Shown here in pieces: positions 1 through 6,849 of a stretch of 22,563 bases of DNA (positions are counted from its first letter, which is position 1; each line of letters opens with the position of its first letter). Source of the stretch: a virus; IMG/VR virus record IMGVR_UViG_3300047481_000299, positions 1-22,563 of that record, one strand, 5' to 3'. A program made the translations under genes and the position numbers. The notes under the pieces are model-generated. The model had not been told where the DNA came from, did no database searches, and saw only the letters and a list, made by a program, of their open reading frames with translations.

Positions 1-46
1 TGGACATGCTCGTGTCCAGGCTATGTTTATAGGGGAAAATGTCGTC

Positions 47-292
47 ATGCAGACAGCCAAATGCAGACTTTGCAATAGGCCCTACAGCCCAGATTGTGAC
101 TGGCAGCAAGGGAGATGTCCTGGGCACCCGCCCTTGATTGACACAAAAGTGTGGCATGAATACAACATACTGCGGCATATTAGCAACATCTATAGTAGCA
201 CTAGATTCACTGTGATTGAGCTTTTGGTCCTGCTAGTAATAACCCTTTATTTGACCTGGGTATTAGTTTCAGCTATAATAGTGGTACAGTAA
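47..292 (+). CDS. Small zinc-ribbon-like protein with C-terminal membrane segment
   Basis: An 81-residue protein. The N-terminal third has Cys pairs and a CPGH motif (CRLCNRPYSPDC, then GRCPGHPP), which suggests a small zinc-binding knuckle of a kind common in short phage proteins. The last ~25 residues (VIELLVLLVITLYLTWVLVS) form one hydrophobic membrane segment, so the protein may be membrane-anchored with the zinc knuckle on one side. I prefer the ATG at 47 because AGGGGA at 31-36 lies 10 nt upstream. An in-frame ATG at 23 would add eight residues but has only a weak ribosome site. The promoter of the next gene lies inside its 3' end. The function is unknown. Confidence 0.6.
   Translation: MQTAKCRLCNRPYSPDCDWQQGRCPGHPPLIDTKVWHEYNILRHISNIYSSTRFTVIELLVLLVITLYLTWVLVSAIIVVQ
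251..279 (+). promoter_or_regulatory. Sigma-70-like promoter for the AAA+ ATPase gene
   Basis: TTGACC (251-256) and TATAAT (274-279) are separated by 17 nt, a near-consensus bacterial housekeeping promoter. The expected transcription start is near 286. That leaves a leader of about 26 nt containing GGAG (300-303) before the ATG at 312. The promoter lies inside the coding sequence of the preceding small gene. Confidence 0.7.
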
Positions 293-311
293 ACAACACG
301 GAGCGACACAC

Positions 312-1346
312 ATGTCTCAAGTACGTATTAAGTCAGGTAGCTATCGTAGTTTTGTAGCAGACGGTAAAGTGTTTGAGCTAGTCAAGCAGTTTCAACCCAG
401 TGGCAACCCCAATGTTGGTGGCTATGTCACAGTTAAGAATGGTGGTACTTTTGCTGGTATGCCTGAGACCATTCGTATCAAAGTCGCAGCATTTACTGAC
501 TACGAGTTTGTTGGCGAAGACGCTGCTCCCGCAGTAAGTGAGGTAGTTGCTCAAGCTCAAGCCGTTACTCAAACTGATGAAGAGCGTATTGCAGAGATTG
601 CAGAACGCTTTGCTATACTTAATGATATGGCTAAAGCCTGTATCGCAGGCGACATTCGTGCTATGATTGTGTCTGGTCCGCCAGGAGTAGGCAAGAGTTT
701 TACAGTAGAACGTGAAGTTGAGAAAGCACAATTGCTGGATCAAATTGCTGGCACAAGACTTCGTGCAGAAGTTGTAAAAGGTAGTGCTACGCCAATTGGC
801 TTGTATCAGACTCTGTACAAGTACTCAGACAAGAACTGTGTGCTGGTGTTTGATGACTGCGACAGTATTTTGCTTGACGACGTTTCGTTAAACTTGCTAA
901 AAGGTGCTCTAGACTCAGGCAAGAAGCGCAAGATTTCTTGGCTCAGTGAAAGTGCTGCTCTCAAGCGTGAAGGTATCCCTGACAGCTTTGAGTTCCGCGG
1001 CTCGGTAATTTTTATTACTAATCTTAAGTTTGACGCAATGAAGTCACAGAAGTTGCGTGATCACTTGGATGCACTGCAAAGCCGCTGTCACTATTTGGAC
1101 TTGACGCTTGACACCATGCGTGACAAGTTGCTACGTATTCGCCAAATTGCTGGCACTGGTGACTTGTTTGCAGACTATGAGTTTGAGTCTGGTGAGGACC
1201 AAGAAGTTATTGCGTTCATGGAGCGTCACCAAAGTCGCTTACGCGAAATGAGCTTGCGTATGGCAACTAAGATTGCTGACTTGCGTAAGACGTTCCCTGC
1301 AAAGTGGCAGTCACTGGCTCAGTCAACTTGCATGAAAATGGCATGA
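312..1346 (+). CDS. AAA+ family ATPase
   Basis: A 344-residue protein. Residues 1-70 look like a separate small beta-rich domain (YVTVKNGGTF, IRIKVAAF), followed by an Ala/Val/Gln-rich linker (~72-88). The ATPase core has Walker A GPPGVGKS (122-129), Walker B VLVFDDCD (177-184), sensor 1 IFITN (233-237) and a likely arginine finger at R258 in LQSRCHYLDL. A single AAA+ domain with a D-D-x-D Walker B suggests a ring-forming remodeler or loader. The substrate cannot be inferred. It is not clearly the T4 clamp loader gp44, which lacks this N-terminal domain. It has its own promoter (251-279) and an SD at 300-303. Its stop overlaps the next start (ATGA), so the two are probably translationally coupled. 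Confidence 0.85.
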   Translation: MSQVRIKSGSYRSFVADGKVFELVKQFQPSGNPNVGGYVTVKNGGTFAGMPETIRIKVAAFTDYEFVGEDAAPAVSEVVAQAQAVTQTDEERIAEIAERFAILNDMAKACIAGDIRAMIVSGPPGVGKSFTVEREVEKAQLLDQIAGTRLRAEVVKGSATPIGLYQTLYKYSDKNCVLVFDDCDSILLDDVSLNLLKGALDSGKKRKISWLSESAALKREGIPDSFEFRGSVIFITNLKFDAMKSQKLRDHLDALQSRCHYLDLTLDTMRDKLLRIRQIAGTGDLFADYEFESGEDQEVIAFMERHQSRLREMSLRMATKIADLRKTFPAKWQSLAQSTCMKMA

Positions 1347-1555
1347 ACGACTTAACTAGACGTATAGCTCAACAGGCTGCCCGGGATGTGGACTTGTCAT
1401 ATCCCGGGGATGCTTATCCAAATGCCATCGTCCGTAGACTTGTTGAAGACTATGTGTTAGAATTAAACAAGGTTAAATGGATTGGTGACGACGATGGGTG
1501 GAATCAAGCAGTCAAAACTATTCAGACGGACTTACAAAAACGGTTTTTGGGATGA
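1343..1555 (+). CDS. Small conserved phage-type protein, unknown function
   Basis: A 70-residue, probably all-helical soluble protein (MNDLTRRIAQQAAR ... IVRRLVEDYVLEL). I chose the ATG at 1343 because it overlaps the TGA of the ATPase gene (ATGA), the usual coupled arrangement. A longer in-frame start at 1304 would lie well inside the upstream gene. The general pattern (short N-terminal helix, then a helix ending in xxVxxL) resembles small early proteins found in many large phages, but no function is known. The gene carries an unusually stable inverted repeat at 1380-1408. Confidence 0.6.
   Translation: MNDLTRRIAQQAARDVDLSYPGDAYPNAIVRRLVEDYVLELNKVKWIGDDDGWNQAVKTIQTDLQKRFLG
1380..1408 (+). 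repeat. Strong intragenic inverted repeat / RNA hairpin
   Basis: CCCGGGAT (1380-1387) and ATCCCGGG (1401-1408) are perfect complements. Inner bases 1388-1390 and 1398-1400 extend the stem to 11 pairs with one G-U, closing a 7-nt loop (1391-1397). No T-run follows, so it is not a simple intrinsic terminator. Confidence 0.6.
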
Positions 1556-1559
1556 GGAC

Positions 1560-1982
1560 ATGGGATTAGATCAATATATGTATGTAGCAGCACGAGCCGG
1601 TCAATATAAAGACTTTTATGAAAATGCTGATATTATAAAGGACGAGAACCATAATATACAGTATCAAAATTCATCTGTTTCCCAACCAATTGAAATTGGA
1701 TATCGAAGAAAGCACCCGAATTTGCAGGGGTGGATGGAACAGTTGTTTGCTGAGAAAGGTGGAGAGTGTGACACCTTCAACGGTGTTGAAGTTGAACTGA
1801 CTTGGGACGATATTGATCGGCTAGAGCAGGATGTGCTAGCAGGACGACTTCCACCTACACAGGGATTCTTTTTTGGTAGCGATAGCGACGAACACTATCG
1901 GGAACAAGACTTAGAGTTTTGTCGTCGTGCCAAAGCAGAATTGTTTATGGGTCTCAAAGTATTTTATAATTCATCATGGTAA
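1560..1982 (+). CDS. Conserved phage protein of the MGLD...PTQGFFFGS type
   Basis: A 140-residue protein. It has the hallmarks I recall from a widespread phage and bacterial family of unknown function: an MGLDQYMY start, an aromatic/basic IGYRRKHPNLQGWM segment (46-59), an acidic helix LTWDDIDRLEQDV (80-92), then LPPTQGFFFGS (97-107) and a terminal YNSSW. The ATG at 1560 is chosen because MGLD is the characteristic family start. The upstream in-frame extension to 1482 overlaps the previous gene in another frame. GAGG lies only 2 nt before the start, so initiation may rely on coupling to the upstream stop. Its stop overlaps the next start by 7 nt. Confidence 0.7.
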   Translation: MGLDQYMYVAARAGQYKDFYENADIIKDENHNIQYQNSSVSQPIEIGYRRKHPNLQGWMEQLFAEKGGECDTFNGVEVELTWDDIDRLEQDVLAGRLPPTQGFFFGSDSDEHYREQDLEFCRRAKAELFMGLKVFYNSSW

Positions 1983-2449
1983 CTGAAACCTTTTATGTCC
2001 GGCGTGGTCGGCGGTATGTTCCAGTTCGTGCATATGATAATATGCTGCAAGACTCCTTGCCGCATGGTGCTTATGTCACAGTGGTAAAGCCAGGCCTTAG
2101 TATCAGCAGATATGCTATAGACCCTGCCTATGCTCCTATGATCGCTGCTGGTATTGTGGCACGTGAAGCCATGATCAAGGTAATGGTCAAGGCTGCCGAA
2201 GTTGGACTCGGGCAAGGTCGTCGGCCTATGACCAAAGAACAAAGTCAGGCATGGGAGAACTTAATTAAGGTATTTGGTCCTGACGCTAGACAACTAGAAT
2301 ATCCAAATGTGGGTGACGTCACTCAGGCTGGGGTCGATGCTATGGTAGCAGAAGCAGAACAACTATTGACTCACCCCTCAGTTCGTTCAGCATATGAGCA
2401 TTTTATCACTGTATCAAAACTAGTAAAGGACTACAATGAGCGGCTATAA
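1976..2449 (+). CDS. Hypothetical phage protein
   Basis: A 157-residue soluble protein with no recognised catalytic motif. The N-terminal ~45 residues are beta-like and contain an RRGRRYVPV basic stretch. The middle is a helical, Ala-rich segment (APMIAAGIVAREAMIKVMVKAA as a run of helix-formers). The C-terminal ~55 residues form an amphipathic helical pair ending in VSKLVKDYNERL. It starts inside the last codons of the preceding gene and ends 14 nt inside the following one, so it belongs to the same polycistron. Confidence 0.65.
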   Translation: MVTETFYVRRGRRYVPVRAYDNMLQDSLPHGAYVTVVKPGLSISRYAIDPAYAPMIAAGIVAREAMIKVMVKAAEVGLGQGRRPMTKEQSQAWENLIKVFGPDARQLEYPNVGDVTQAGVDAMVAEAEQLLTHPSVRSAYEHFITVSKLVKDYNERL

Positions 2450-2807
2450 TCTTATACGCAAGATTCGATACCTAGAGGAAGAATGCCATAAACTAGGCTT
2501 TCAAATTTGTCATGCCAGACATTTTAATAACGAGTTTGATGACGTTTTGGCACTCAAGCCTAGAGATGACTGCCTTCCCATTTATAGCAGAGATGCTGAA
2601 GTGTTCATTGGTACCATAGAGGAACTAAATCGTTGGATACAAGGCTTTCAATTTGCTAGGAAATATGAAAGTATGATCATGGGCTCAAAGCATGACGCTG
2701 CTCGTGATCGTAAGGAACAAGACTATAGGAACAAGGTATTGCTTAAACGAATCGAAACCGGTCGATTGGAAACCAGCCCTGAATTTGGTAGCCCCAATGG
2801 AGCCTAA
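2436..2807 (+). CDS. Conserved phage hypothetical protein
   Basis: A 123-residue protein. The pattern IRKIRYLEEECHKLGF, then VLALKPRDDCLPIYSRDAE, then IEELNRWIQGFQFARKY and a charged helical tail (DRKEQDYRNKVLLKRIE) matches a conserved architecture I recall in large phages, always without an assigned function. The N-terminal half looks alpha/beta and the last third is a charged helix that could mediate oligomerisation. It starts within the end of the preceding gene and is followed after 2 nt by the next gene. Confidence 0.65.
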   Translation: MSGYNLIRKIRYLEEECHKLGFQICHARHFNNEFDDVLALKPRDDCLPIYSRDAEVFIGTIEELNRWIQGFQFARKYESMIMGSKHDAARDRKEQDYRNKVLLKRIETGRLETSPEFGSPNGA

Positions 2808-2809
2808 TA

Positions 2810-3190
2810 GTGTCCACTCAAGCTGAAGAACTGCTATTGCGTGACGCCATGAACTTCTATGTTAGTATCACAGAAGTTTATGGTGCTGAGGCGGGTATAC
2901 GCATGTTTACCCATCTCTGCGAGGATGTCTGCCCTGACCTCGGGCAGCTAGTATTCTTCAAAATGTTGGAAGGGCAGACTCGTGGCAGGATAACAGTTCG
3001 TGGTGTCAATGCTAACTATGATCGAGTTGGTTGTGTGCGGGAAATACGACGCCTTACTGGTTGTGGATTGAAAGATGCCATTGCCCAACTCGAAAAACTT
3101 GCTCAAGGTGGGTCAGTTGTGTTAGAATTACAGCGTGGTCAGGAAGTCAGTACTTATTCTATGGCCGAACTTGGTTTAATTATTGCTTAG
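2810..3190 (+). CDS. Ribosomal protein L7/L12 C-terminal-like phage protein
   Basis: A 126-residue protein starting at GTG, with GGAG at 2799-2802 (7 nt upstream) fixing the start. Residues 1-60 are a helical domain of unknown type. Residues 71-96 carry RVGCVREIRRLTGCGLKDA followed by IAQLEKL. This closely follows the bL12 C-terminal signature K-I-x-V-I-K-x-V-R-E-I-T-G-L-G-L-K-E-A-K, the region that contacts translation factors on the ribosome. Viral homologues of bL12 are known. Here the rest of bL12 (N-terminal dimerisation domain and hinge) is not recognisable, so the resemblance may be a reused fold rather than a functional ribosomal stalk protein. Confidence 0.6.
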   Translation: MSTQAEELLLRDAMNFYVSITEVYGAEAGIRMFTHLCEDVCPDLGQLVFFKMLEGQTRGRITVRGVNANYDRVGCVREIRRLTGCGLKDAIAQLEKLAQGGSVVLELQRGQEVSTYSMAELGLIIA

Positions 3191-3198
3191 GAGTTAAC

Positions 3199-3708
3199 AT
3201 GAACTTTGCTAGATTTTGTGAATTGACTGGACATAGACTTACCGAAGTCAGCCACTTTCTATGGCCCTGCTATGGTGAGAACGCACATAATTTTTCTTAT
3301 TGGAATGAAGACCATGATGGGTTCAGTATCAACACCATTGTACGCTTAGACGGCATGATAGTTGAAGTATTAGAAGTGTGCGACTATGCTGGCAATCGTG
3401 CGTATCGTTGGTTTAATCCCGCAACTGGTGCTCGTGATGTTTATATTGCAGCAGCACCTGCTCACTGCGAAAACTATCGCCAGGCCTGGGACGATGTTGA
3501 CTTTGTTGACTTAGAAGTCTTAGAAGACTTCATTGCCAAAGCCGAAGCCATTCGTGATGGTAGAGATTACGATGAGCGTGTGACCATGCCTATTGATATC
3601 TCCGATGAGGACTTTGCTTGGATCGCTAAATTAGCACATGAAAGAGATATCACTTTCAATCAAATGGTAGAACATATTCTGCGTGAAGAAATTGCACGCC
3701 ACGCCTAA
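3199..3708 (+). CDS. Phage protein with C-terminal ribbon-helix-helix-like domain
   Basis: A 169-residue protein. The start at 3199 is fixed by TAGGAG (3188-3193). A much longer in-frame reading from 3031 runs through the preceding gene and is not credible. Residues 1-125 are an acidic, aromatic-rich domain of unknown function. Residues 130-166 (PIDISDEDFAWIAKLAHE, then RDITFNQMVEHILREEI) have the strand-helix-turn-helix spacing of ribbon-helix-helix DNA-binding proteins, so it may be a transcription regulator or antitoxin-like protein. It is the last gene of the first operon and lies directly before the terminator at 3738-3760. Confidence 0.65.
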   Translation: MNFARFCELTGHRLTEVSHFLWPCYGENAHNFSYWNEDHDGFSINTIVRLDGMIVEVLEVCDYAGNRAYRWFNPATGARDVYIAAAPAHCENYRQAWDDVDFVDLEVLEDFIAKAEAIRDGRDYDERVTMPIDISDEDFAWIAKLAHERDITFNQMVEHILREEIARHA

Positions 3709-3737
3709 TCCAGTTTGTCATAAGCCCTCGCTATTCG

Positions 3738-3760
3738 GTGCCCTTAGGGGCACTTTTTTT
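3738..3760 (+). terminator. Intrinsic terminator
   Basis: A GC-rich stem GTGCCC/GGGCAC (3738-3743 with 3748-3753) closes a TTAG loop and is followed by seven T residues (3754-3760). It ends the first operon. The last two T residues form the first bases of the -35 box of the next promoter. Confidence 0.9.
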
Positions 3761-3788
3761 GACTAGAGACAAACAAAAGTGCTATAAT
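3759..3788 (+). promoter_or_regulatory. Sigma-70 promoter with extended -10, predicted leaderless transcript
   Basis: TTGACT (3759-3764), an 18-nt spacer and TATAAT (3783-3788). TG at 3780-3781 gives an extended -10 (TGcTATAAT). Only 5 nt separate the -10 box from the ATG at 3794, so the transcript should begin at or within a base of the start codon. The promoter is fused to the upstream terminator. Confidence 0.75.
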
Positions 3789-3793
3789 AACTT

Positions 3794-4900
3794 ATGAAAC
3801 GTTTGAATTATGTGGAAGATTATATAGATCTTTTAGCGAAACATCACCAACTTACTTGGCCACCAGTTGCTCCTTTAATTAAATTAGCCAGATACGATGA
3901 GCCAATTGTGGCTGGGATGGCGGAACAACTTAATCAAAATACAGGCTTTACTGATAAGCAGGCAGAGCTAGCTCATAAAATTGTAATGAAATATCGCAAA
4001 CAATGGACTGGCATTGGTTACGATGTAGAACATCTTTCCGTACCCAAGTACCGGCTGCCTATTAGAAAGATTGATAGAAGGAAAATAGTTGATATCAAAA
4101 ATAATCAAATTCAATTAAGATTTCCCTACGATCAAGATTTGATTAGCAAAATACGAGCAGCAGTAAACGACATCCCAGGAAGTTTATTTTTTGATAGAGA
4201 ACAACGTGCCTGGTGTGCAGCCATGATTGAACCAAGAATAGTATGGGCTAAAGAATTTGGCTGTATGTATCAATTTGACTTTACTGAGGAATTCGATTAT
4301 GTGTTAAATACTTTGTTGAGTCAAAAAGATTATAGTATTGAACTAGTTAGAATTAACAATGAATTTAAAATCACTAATGCACATGATTCTTTACTACAAT
4401 ATATCGATGAACATGGTGGGTTAGTTGACAGTAATCTATTACAACTACTCGATCTAAGTGGTATATGTTGTTATTCTGTCAATCCAAGTATATTCAATGA
4501 ACTTAAAATAGATGATGTCATACGGAATATGTTGACTAATAGAGAATTAAATTTATTATATGGTCAAGCGGGAATTAATTTGCAACCAGCTATTGAATAT
4601 GCTAAAATTACTAATAGGTTTCCAATTTATGTATACGAAAATGGCCACAATGTGATGCGTAAACAGTTAGATAAGTATTTCTCCGCATCACAAATAGTCG
4701 AACGAAAAAATACAACTAGTACCAATGATGTAATATATTTCAACCATTGGAAATACTCAGATGAATATATGCCTTTATTATTGACTACTCATACATTGAT
4801 GATTGGTAATAGACGTTTACAAATGCTGCATGCCGCAGAAAAAGTTTTTTATTATACACAGGAAATAGTAACCGATAATGCAATGTCAGCTATTAATTAA
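3794..4900 (+). CDS. HARP-like domain protein preceding UvsW
   Basis: A 368-residue protein and first gene of the replication/repair operon. Residues 51-71 (GFTDKQAELAHKIVMKYRKQW) are a helical motif I recall in phage helicase-associated proteins. Residues 107-141 (IQLRFPYDQDLISKIRAA, then PGSLFFDREQRAW) fit the HARP pattern: F-x-Y-x-x-x-L-I-x-x-I-R, then P-G, then W/F-D, then W. In SMARCAL1-type annealing helicases HARP precedes the helicase core and binds DNA forks. The remaining ~220 residues are unassigned. No ATPase motif is visible, so the protein may be a DNA-binding partner of the helicase encoded by the overlapping next gene (23-nt overlap). There is no SD, consistent with a leaderless mRNA. 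Confidence 0.6.
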   Translation: MKRLNYVEDYIDLLAKHHQLTWPPVAPLIKLARYDEPIVAGMAEQLNQNTGFTDKQAELAHKIVMKYRKQWTGIGYDVEHLSVPKYRLPIRKIDRRKIVDIKNNQIQLRFPYDQDLISKIRAAVNDIPGSLFFDREQRAWCAAMIEPRIVWAKEFGCMYQFDFTEEFDYVLNTLLSQKDYSIELVRINNEFKITNAHDSLLQYIDEHGGLVDSNLLQLLDLSGICCYSVNPSIFNELKIDDVIRNMLTNRELNLLYGQAGINLQPAIEYAKITNRFPIYVYENGHNVMRKQLDKYFSASQIVERKNTTSTNDVIYFNHWKYSDEYMPLLLTTHTLMIGNRRLQMLHAAEKVFYYTQEIVTDNAMSAIN

Positions 4901-6332
4901 GGACGAAGTCAATGTCAAGATCGATGGATTAGATGTAAATACACGCCGAGATCTGACTAAACACTTTAAATATGAAGTACCTGGAGCGAGATATCTACCG
5001 GCGGTACGATTAGGTCGGTGGGACGGAAAAGTTAGTTATTTCAGTTTGGCTGGTTCTACTTACATCAATCTGTTACCAGAAATAGTCCCTATGTTAGAAG
5101 AACGTGGATATGATATCAATCTACAAGATACAAGATCTTATTCTACTACATTTTCTTTTGAACAAGTGCATGAACAAAGTTTTCAGCATCAGCATTGGCC
5201 AGACGGGCATACCCAAGTTGGGTTGCCTGTGCTATTACGCGATTATCAAGTTGAAATAGTCAATCGTTTTTTACAAAATCCTCAATGTATACAGGAAGTT
5301 GCTACCGGTGCCGGAAAAACCATTATGACAGCAACTTTAAGTGCCAGTGTTGAAAAATATGGTCGTAGTATAGTCATTGTGCCAAACAAAAGTTTAGTGA
5401 CACAAACTGAAAAAGATTATCATGTACTGGGATTAGATGTTGGAGTATATTTTGGTGACCGTAAAGAGTTTGGCCATCGTCATACTATTTGCACGTGGCA
5501 AAGTTTAAATGTACTTTTAAAAAATACCACGCAAGGCAGTGCCGATATAGCCATTGGAGAATTTCTTAATAATGTAGTATGTGTTATAGTAGATGAAGTA
5601 CACATGGCCAAGGCAGATGCCTTGAAATCATTATTAACCGGGGCAATGAGTCATGTACCCATTCGATGGGGATTGACCGGCACTGTGCCAAAAGAAGAAT
5701 ATAATCGTTTAGCCATATTGTGTACATTGGGTCCAGTAATAGGTCAACTTAGTGCCAGTGAGTTACAAGAACAAGGTGTATTGGCTGAATGTCATGTTAA
5801 TATTGTTCAATTACAGGATCACAAAGAGTACACAAATTATCAAAGTGAACTCAAATATCTATTAGAAAATCAAGATAGATTAGATTATATCAGCAGCATG
5901 ATTGAACGCATACGCGGTTCGGGCAATACTTTGATCCTTATTGACCGTGTGGCTGCCGGCCGTGCTTTAGTAGAACGAATTCGAGATGCGGTATTTGTAT
6001 CAGGTGCTACCAAAGGTAGTGAAAGGCAAGAAGAATATGACGAAGTGGCAACGGCAGCAGATAAAGTCATTGTCGCAACCTACGGTGTAGCAGCAGTTGG
6101 CATCAATATTCCTAGGATTTTTAATCTTGTGCTTGTTGAGCCTGGTAAGAGTTTTGTACGTGTCATACAAAGCATTGGGCGTGGTATTCGCAAAGCGTCA
6201 GACAAAGACTTCGTACAGATCTGGGATATAACATCATCGTGCAAGTTTGCCAAGCGGCATCTTACACAGCGTAAGTCTTTTTATAAAGAGGCTAATTATC
6301 CATTTGACTTTGAGAGAGTAGAATACTTATAA
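4878..6332 (+). CDS. uvsW: UvsW-type superfamily 2 DNA/RNA helicase
   Basis: A 484-residue protein, close to T4 UvsW (about 500). An N-terminal DNA-binding domain with RLGRWDGKVSYF (44-55) parallels the NPRFRYGNWDG region of T4 UvsW. The helicase core has the Q-like LRDYQVEIV (120-128), Walker A ATGAGKT (142-148), DEVH (239-242), motif III LTGT (266-269), motif V ATYGVAAVGIN (400-410) and motif VI QSIGRGIR (431-438). UvsW unwinds branched intermediates and R-loops and moves T4 from origin-dependent to recombination-dependent replication. The gene overlaps the HARP-like gene, so the two products may act together. The next gene has its own promoter inside the 3' end of this one. Alternatives such as a generic UvsW/RecG-like helicase are less likely. 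Confidence 0.93.
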   Translation: MQCQLLIKDEVNVKIDGLDVNTRRDLTKHFKYEVPGARYLPAVRLGRWDGKVSYFSLAGSTYINLLPEIVPMLEERGYDINLQDTRSYSTTFSFEQVHEQSFQHQHWPDGHTQVGLPVLLRDYQVEIVNRFLQNPQCIQEVATGAGKTIMTATLSASVEKYGRSIVIVPNKSLVTQTEKDYHVLGLDVGVYFGDRKEFGHRHTICTWQSLNVLLKNTTQGSADIAIGEFLNNVVCVIVDEVHMAKADALKSLLTGAMSHVPIRWGLTGTVPKEEYNRLAILCTLGPVIGQLSASELQEQGVLAECHVNIVQLQDHKEYTNYQSELKYLLENQDRLDYISSMIERIRGSGNTLILIDRVAAGRALVERIRDAVFVSGATKGSERQEEYDEVATAADKVIVATYGVAAVGINIPRIFNLVLVEPGKSFVRVIQSIGRGIRKASDKDFVQIWDITSSCKFAKRHLTQRKSFYKEANYPFDFERVEYL

Positions 6333-6333
6333 T
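6304..6333 (+). promoter_or_regulatory. Sigma-70-like promoter, predicted leaderless transcript
   Basis: TTGACT (6304-6309), an 18-nt spacer and TATAAT (6328-6333). The ATG at 6340 lies 6 nt after the -10 box, exactly where transcription should start. The elements and spacer length are the same as in the promoter at 3759-3788, but this one sits inside the end of uvsW. Confidence 0.7.
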
Positions 6334-6339
6334 AACATT

Positions 6340-6849
6340 ATGTCAAGAATACTTAATTTAGATACCAATAGGTCTTATGACCTTAATGAAATACCCGACG
6401 AAGTAGAAGATCTACGATTTTGTGTATTGGATAATTCTGATCCCAAAACACCAGACTATTTTTATATTCCATTAATATTTCTCGAAAGTTTTAATTCGCC
6501 AGCACTGGTATTACGCATAGGTGATCATACAGTGAAAATGCCTGTAGATTGGCAATTATTAATAGGTGAGATTGATTTAGGTGATCTCGAAGTCGTACCA
6601 CTTACAAGTATAAATGATCGTGGGTTCTCAGCCTTTTGTTTCAATCCAATTACTAGTTATCGGCCTGAGTTTCATCAAGTCGAAATCATCGATATCTATC
6701 AAGATGTAAAATGGTATTTTCCTAAACTTAAACCTGGTCAAATGTTAGCAGTTCCTTTAAATACAGATGATGACAATCCATTGTGTGCGTTTTTTGTAAA
6801 AGACATAAGTCGAGTAAGTGAAGTAGTTGACTTTGGAAAGGCATGGTAA
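6340..6849 (+). CDS. Conserved T4-like marine phage hypothetical protein
   Basis: A 169-residue soluble protein with mostly beta character. Its conserved-looking centre is MPVDWQLLIGEIDLGDLEVV (60-79), then INDRGFSAFCFNPITSYRPEF and a late LCAFFVKD. I recall proteins with this signature from marine T4-like phages, where no function is assigned. No enzymatic motif, signal peptide or membrane segment is visible. It has its own promoter (6304-6333) and no SD. Its stop overlaps the next start (TAATG), indicating coupled translation with the following gene. Confidence 0.65.
   Translation: MSRILNLDTNRSYDLNEIPDEVEDLRFCVLDNSDPKTPDYFYIPLIFLESFNSPALVLRIGDHTVKMPVDWQLLIGEIDLGDLEVVPLTSINDRGFSAFCFNPITSYRPEFHQVEIIDIYQDVKWYFPKLKPGQMLAVPLNTDDDNPLCAFFVKDISRVSEVVDFGKAW

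Noticed and set aside
378-743. 121-residue minus-strand frame opposite the AAA+ ATPase
   Set aside because: Walker A and the surrounding coding sequence on the plus strand are unambiguous, and the reverse frame has no motif or ribosome site.
3031-3198. In-frame N-terminal extension of the ribbon-helix-helix protein
   Set aside because: It overlaps the L7/L12-like gene in another frame, has Cys/Trp-rich junk-like composition, and the TAGGAG at 3188-3193 clearly marks the start at 3199.
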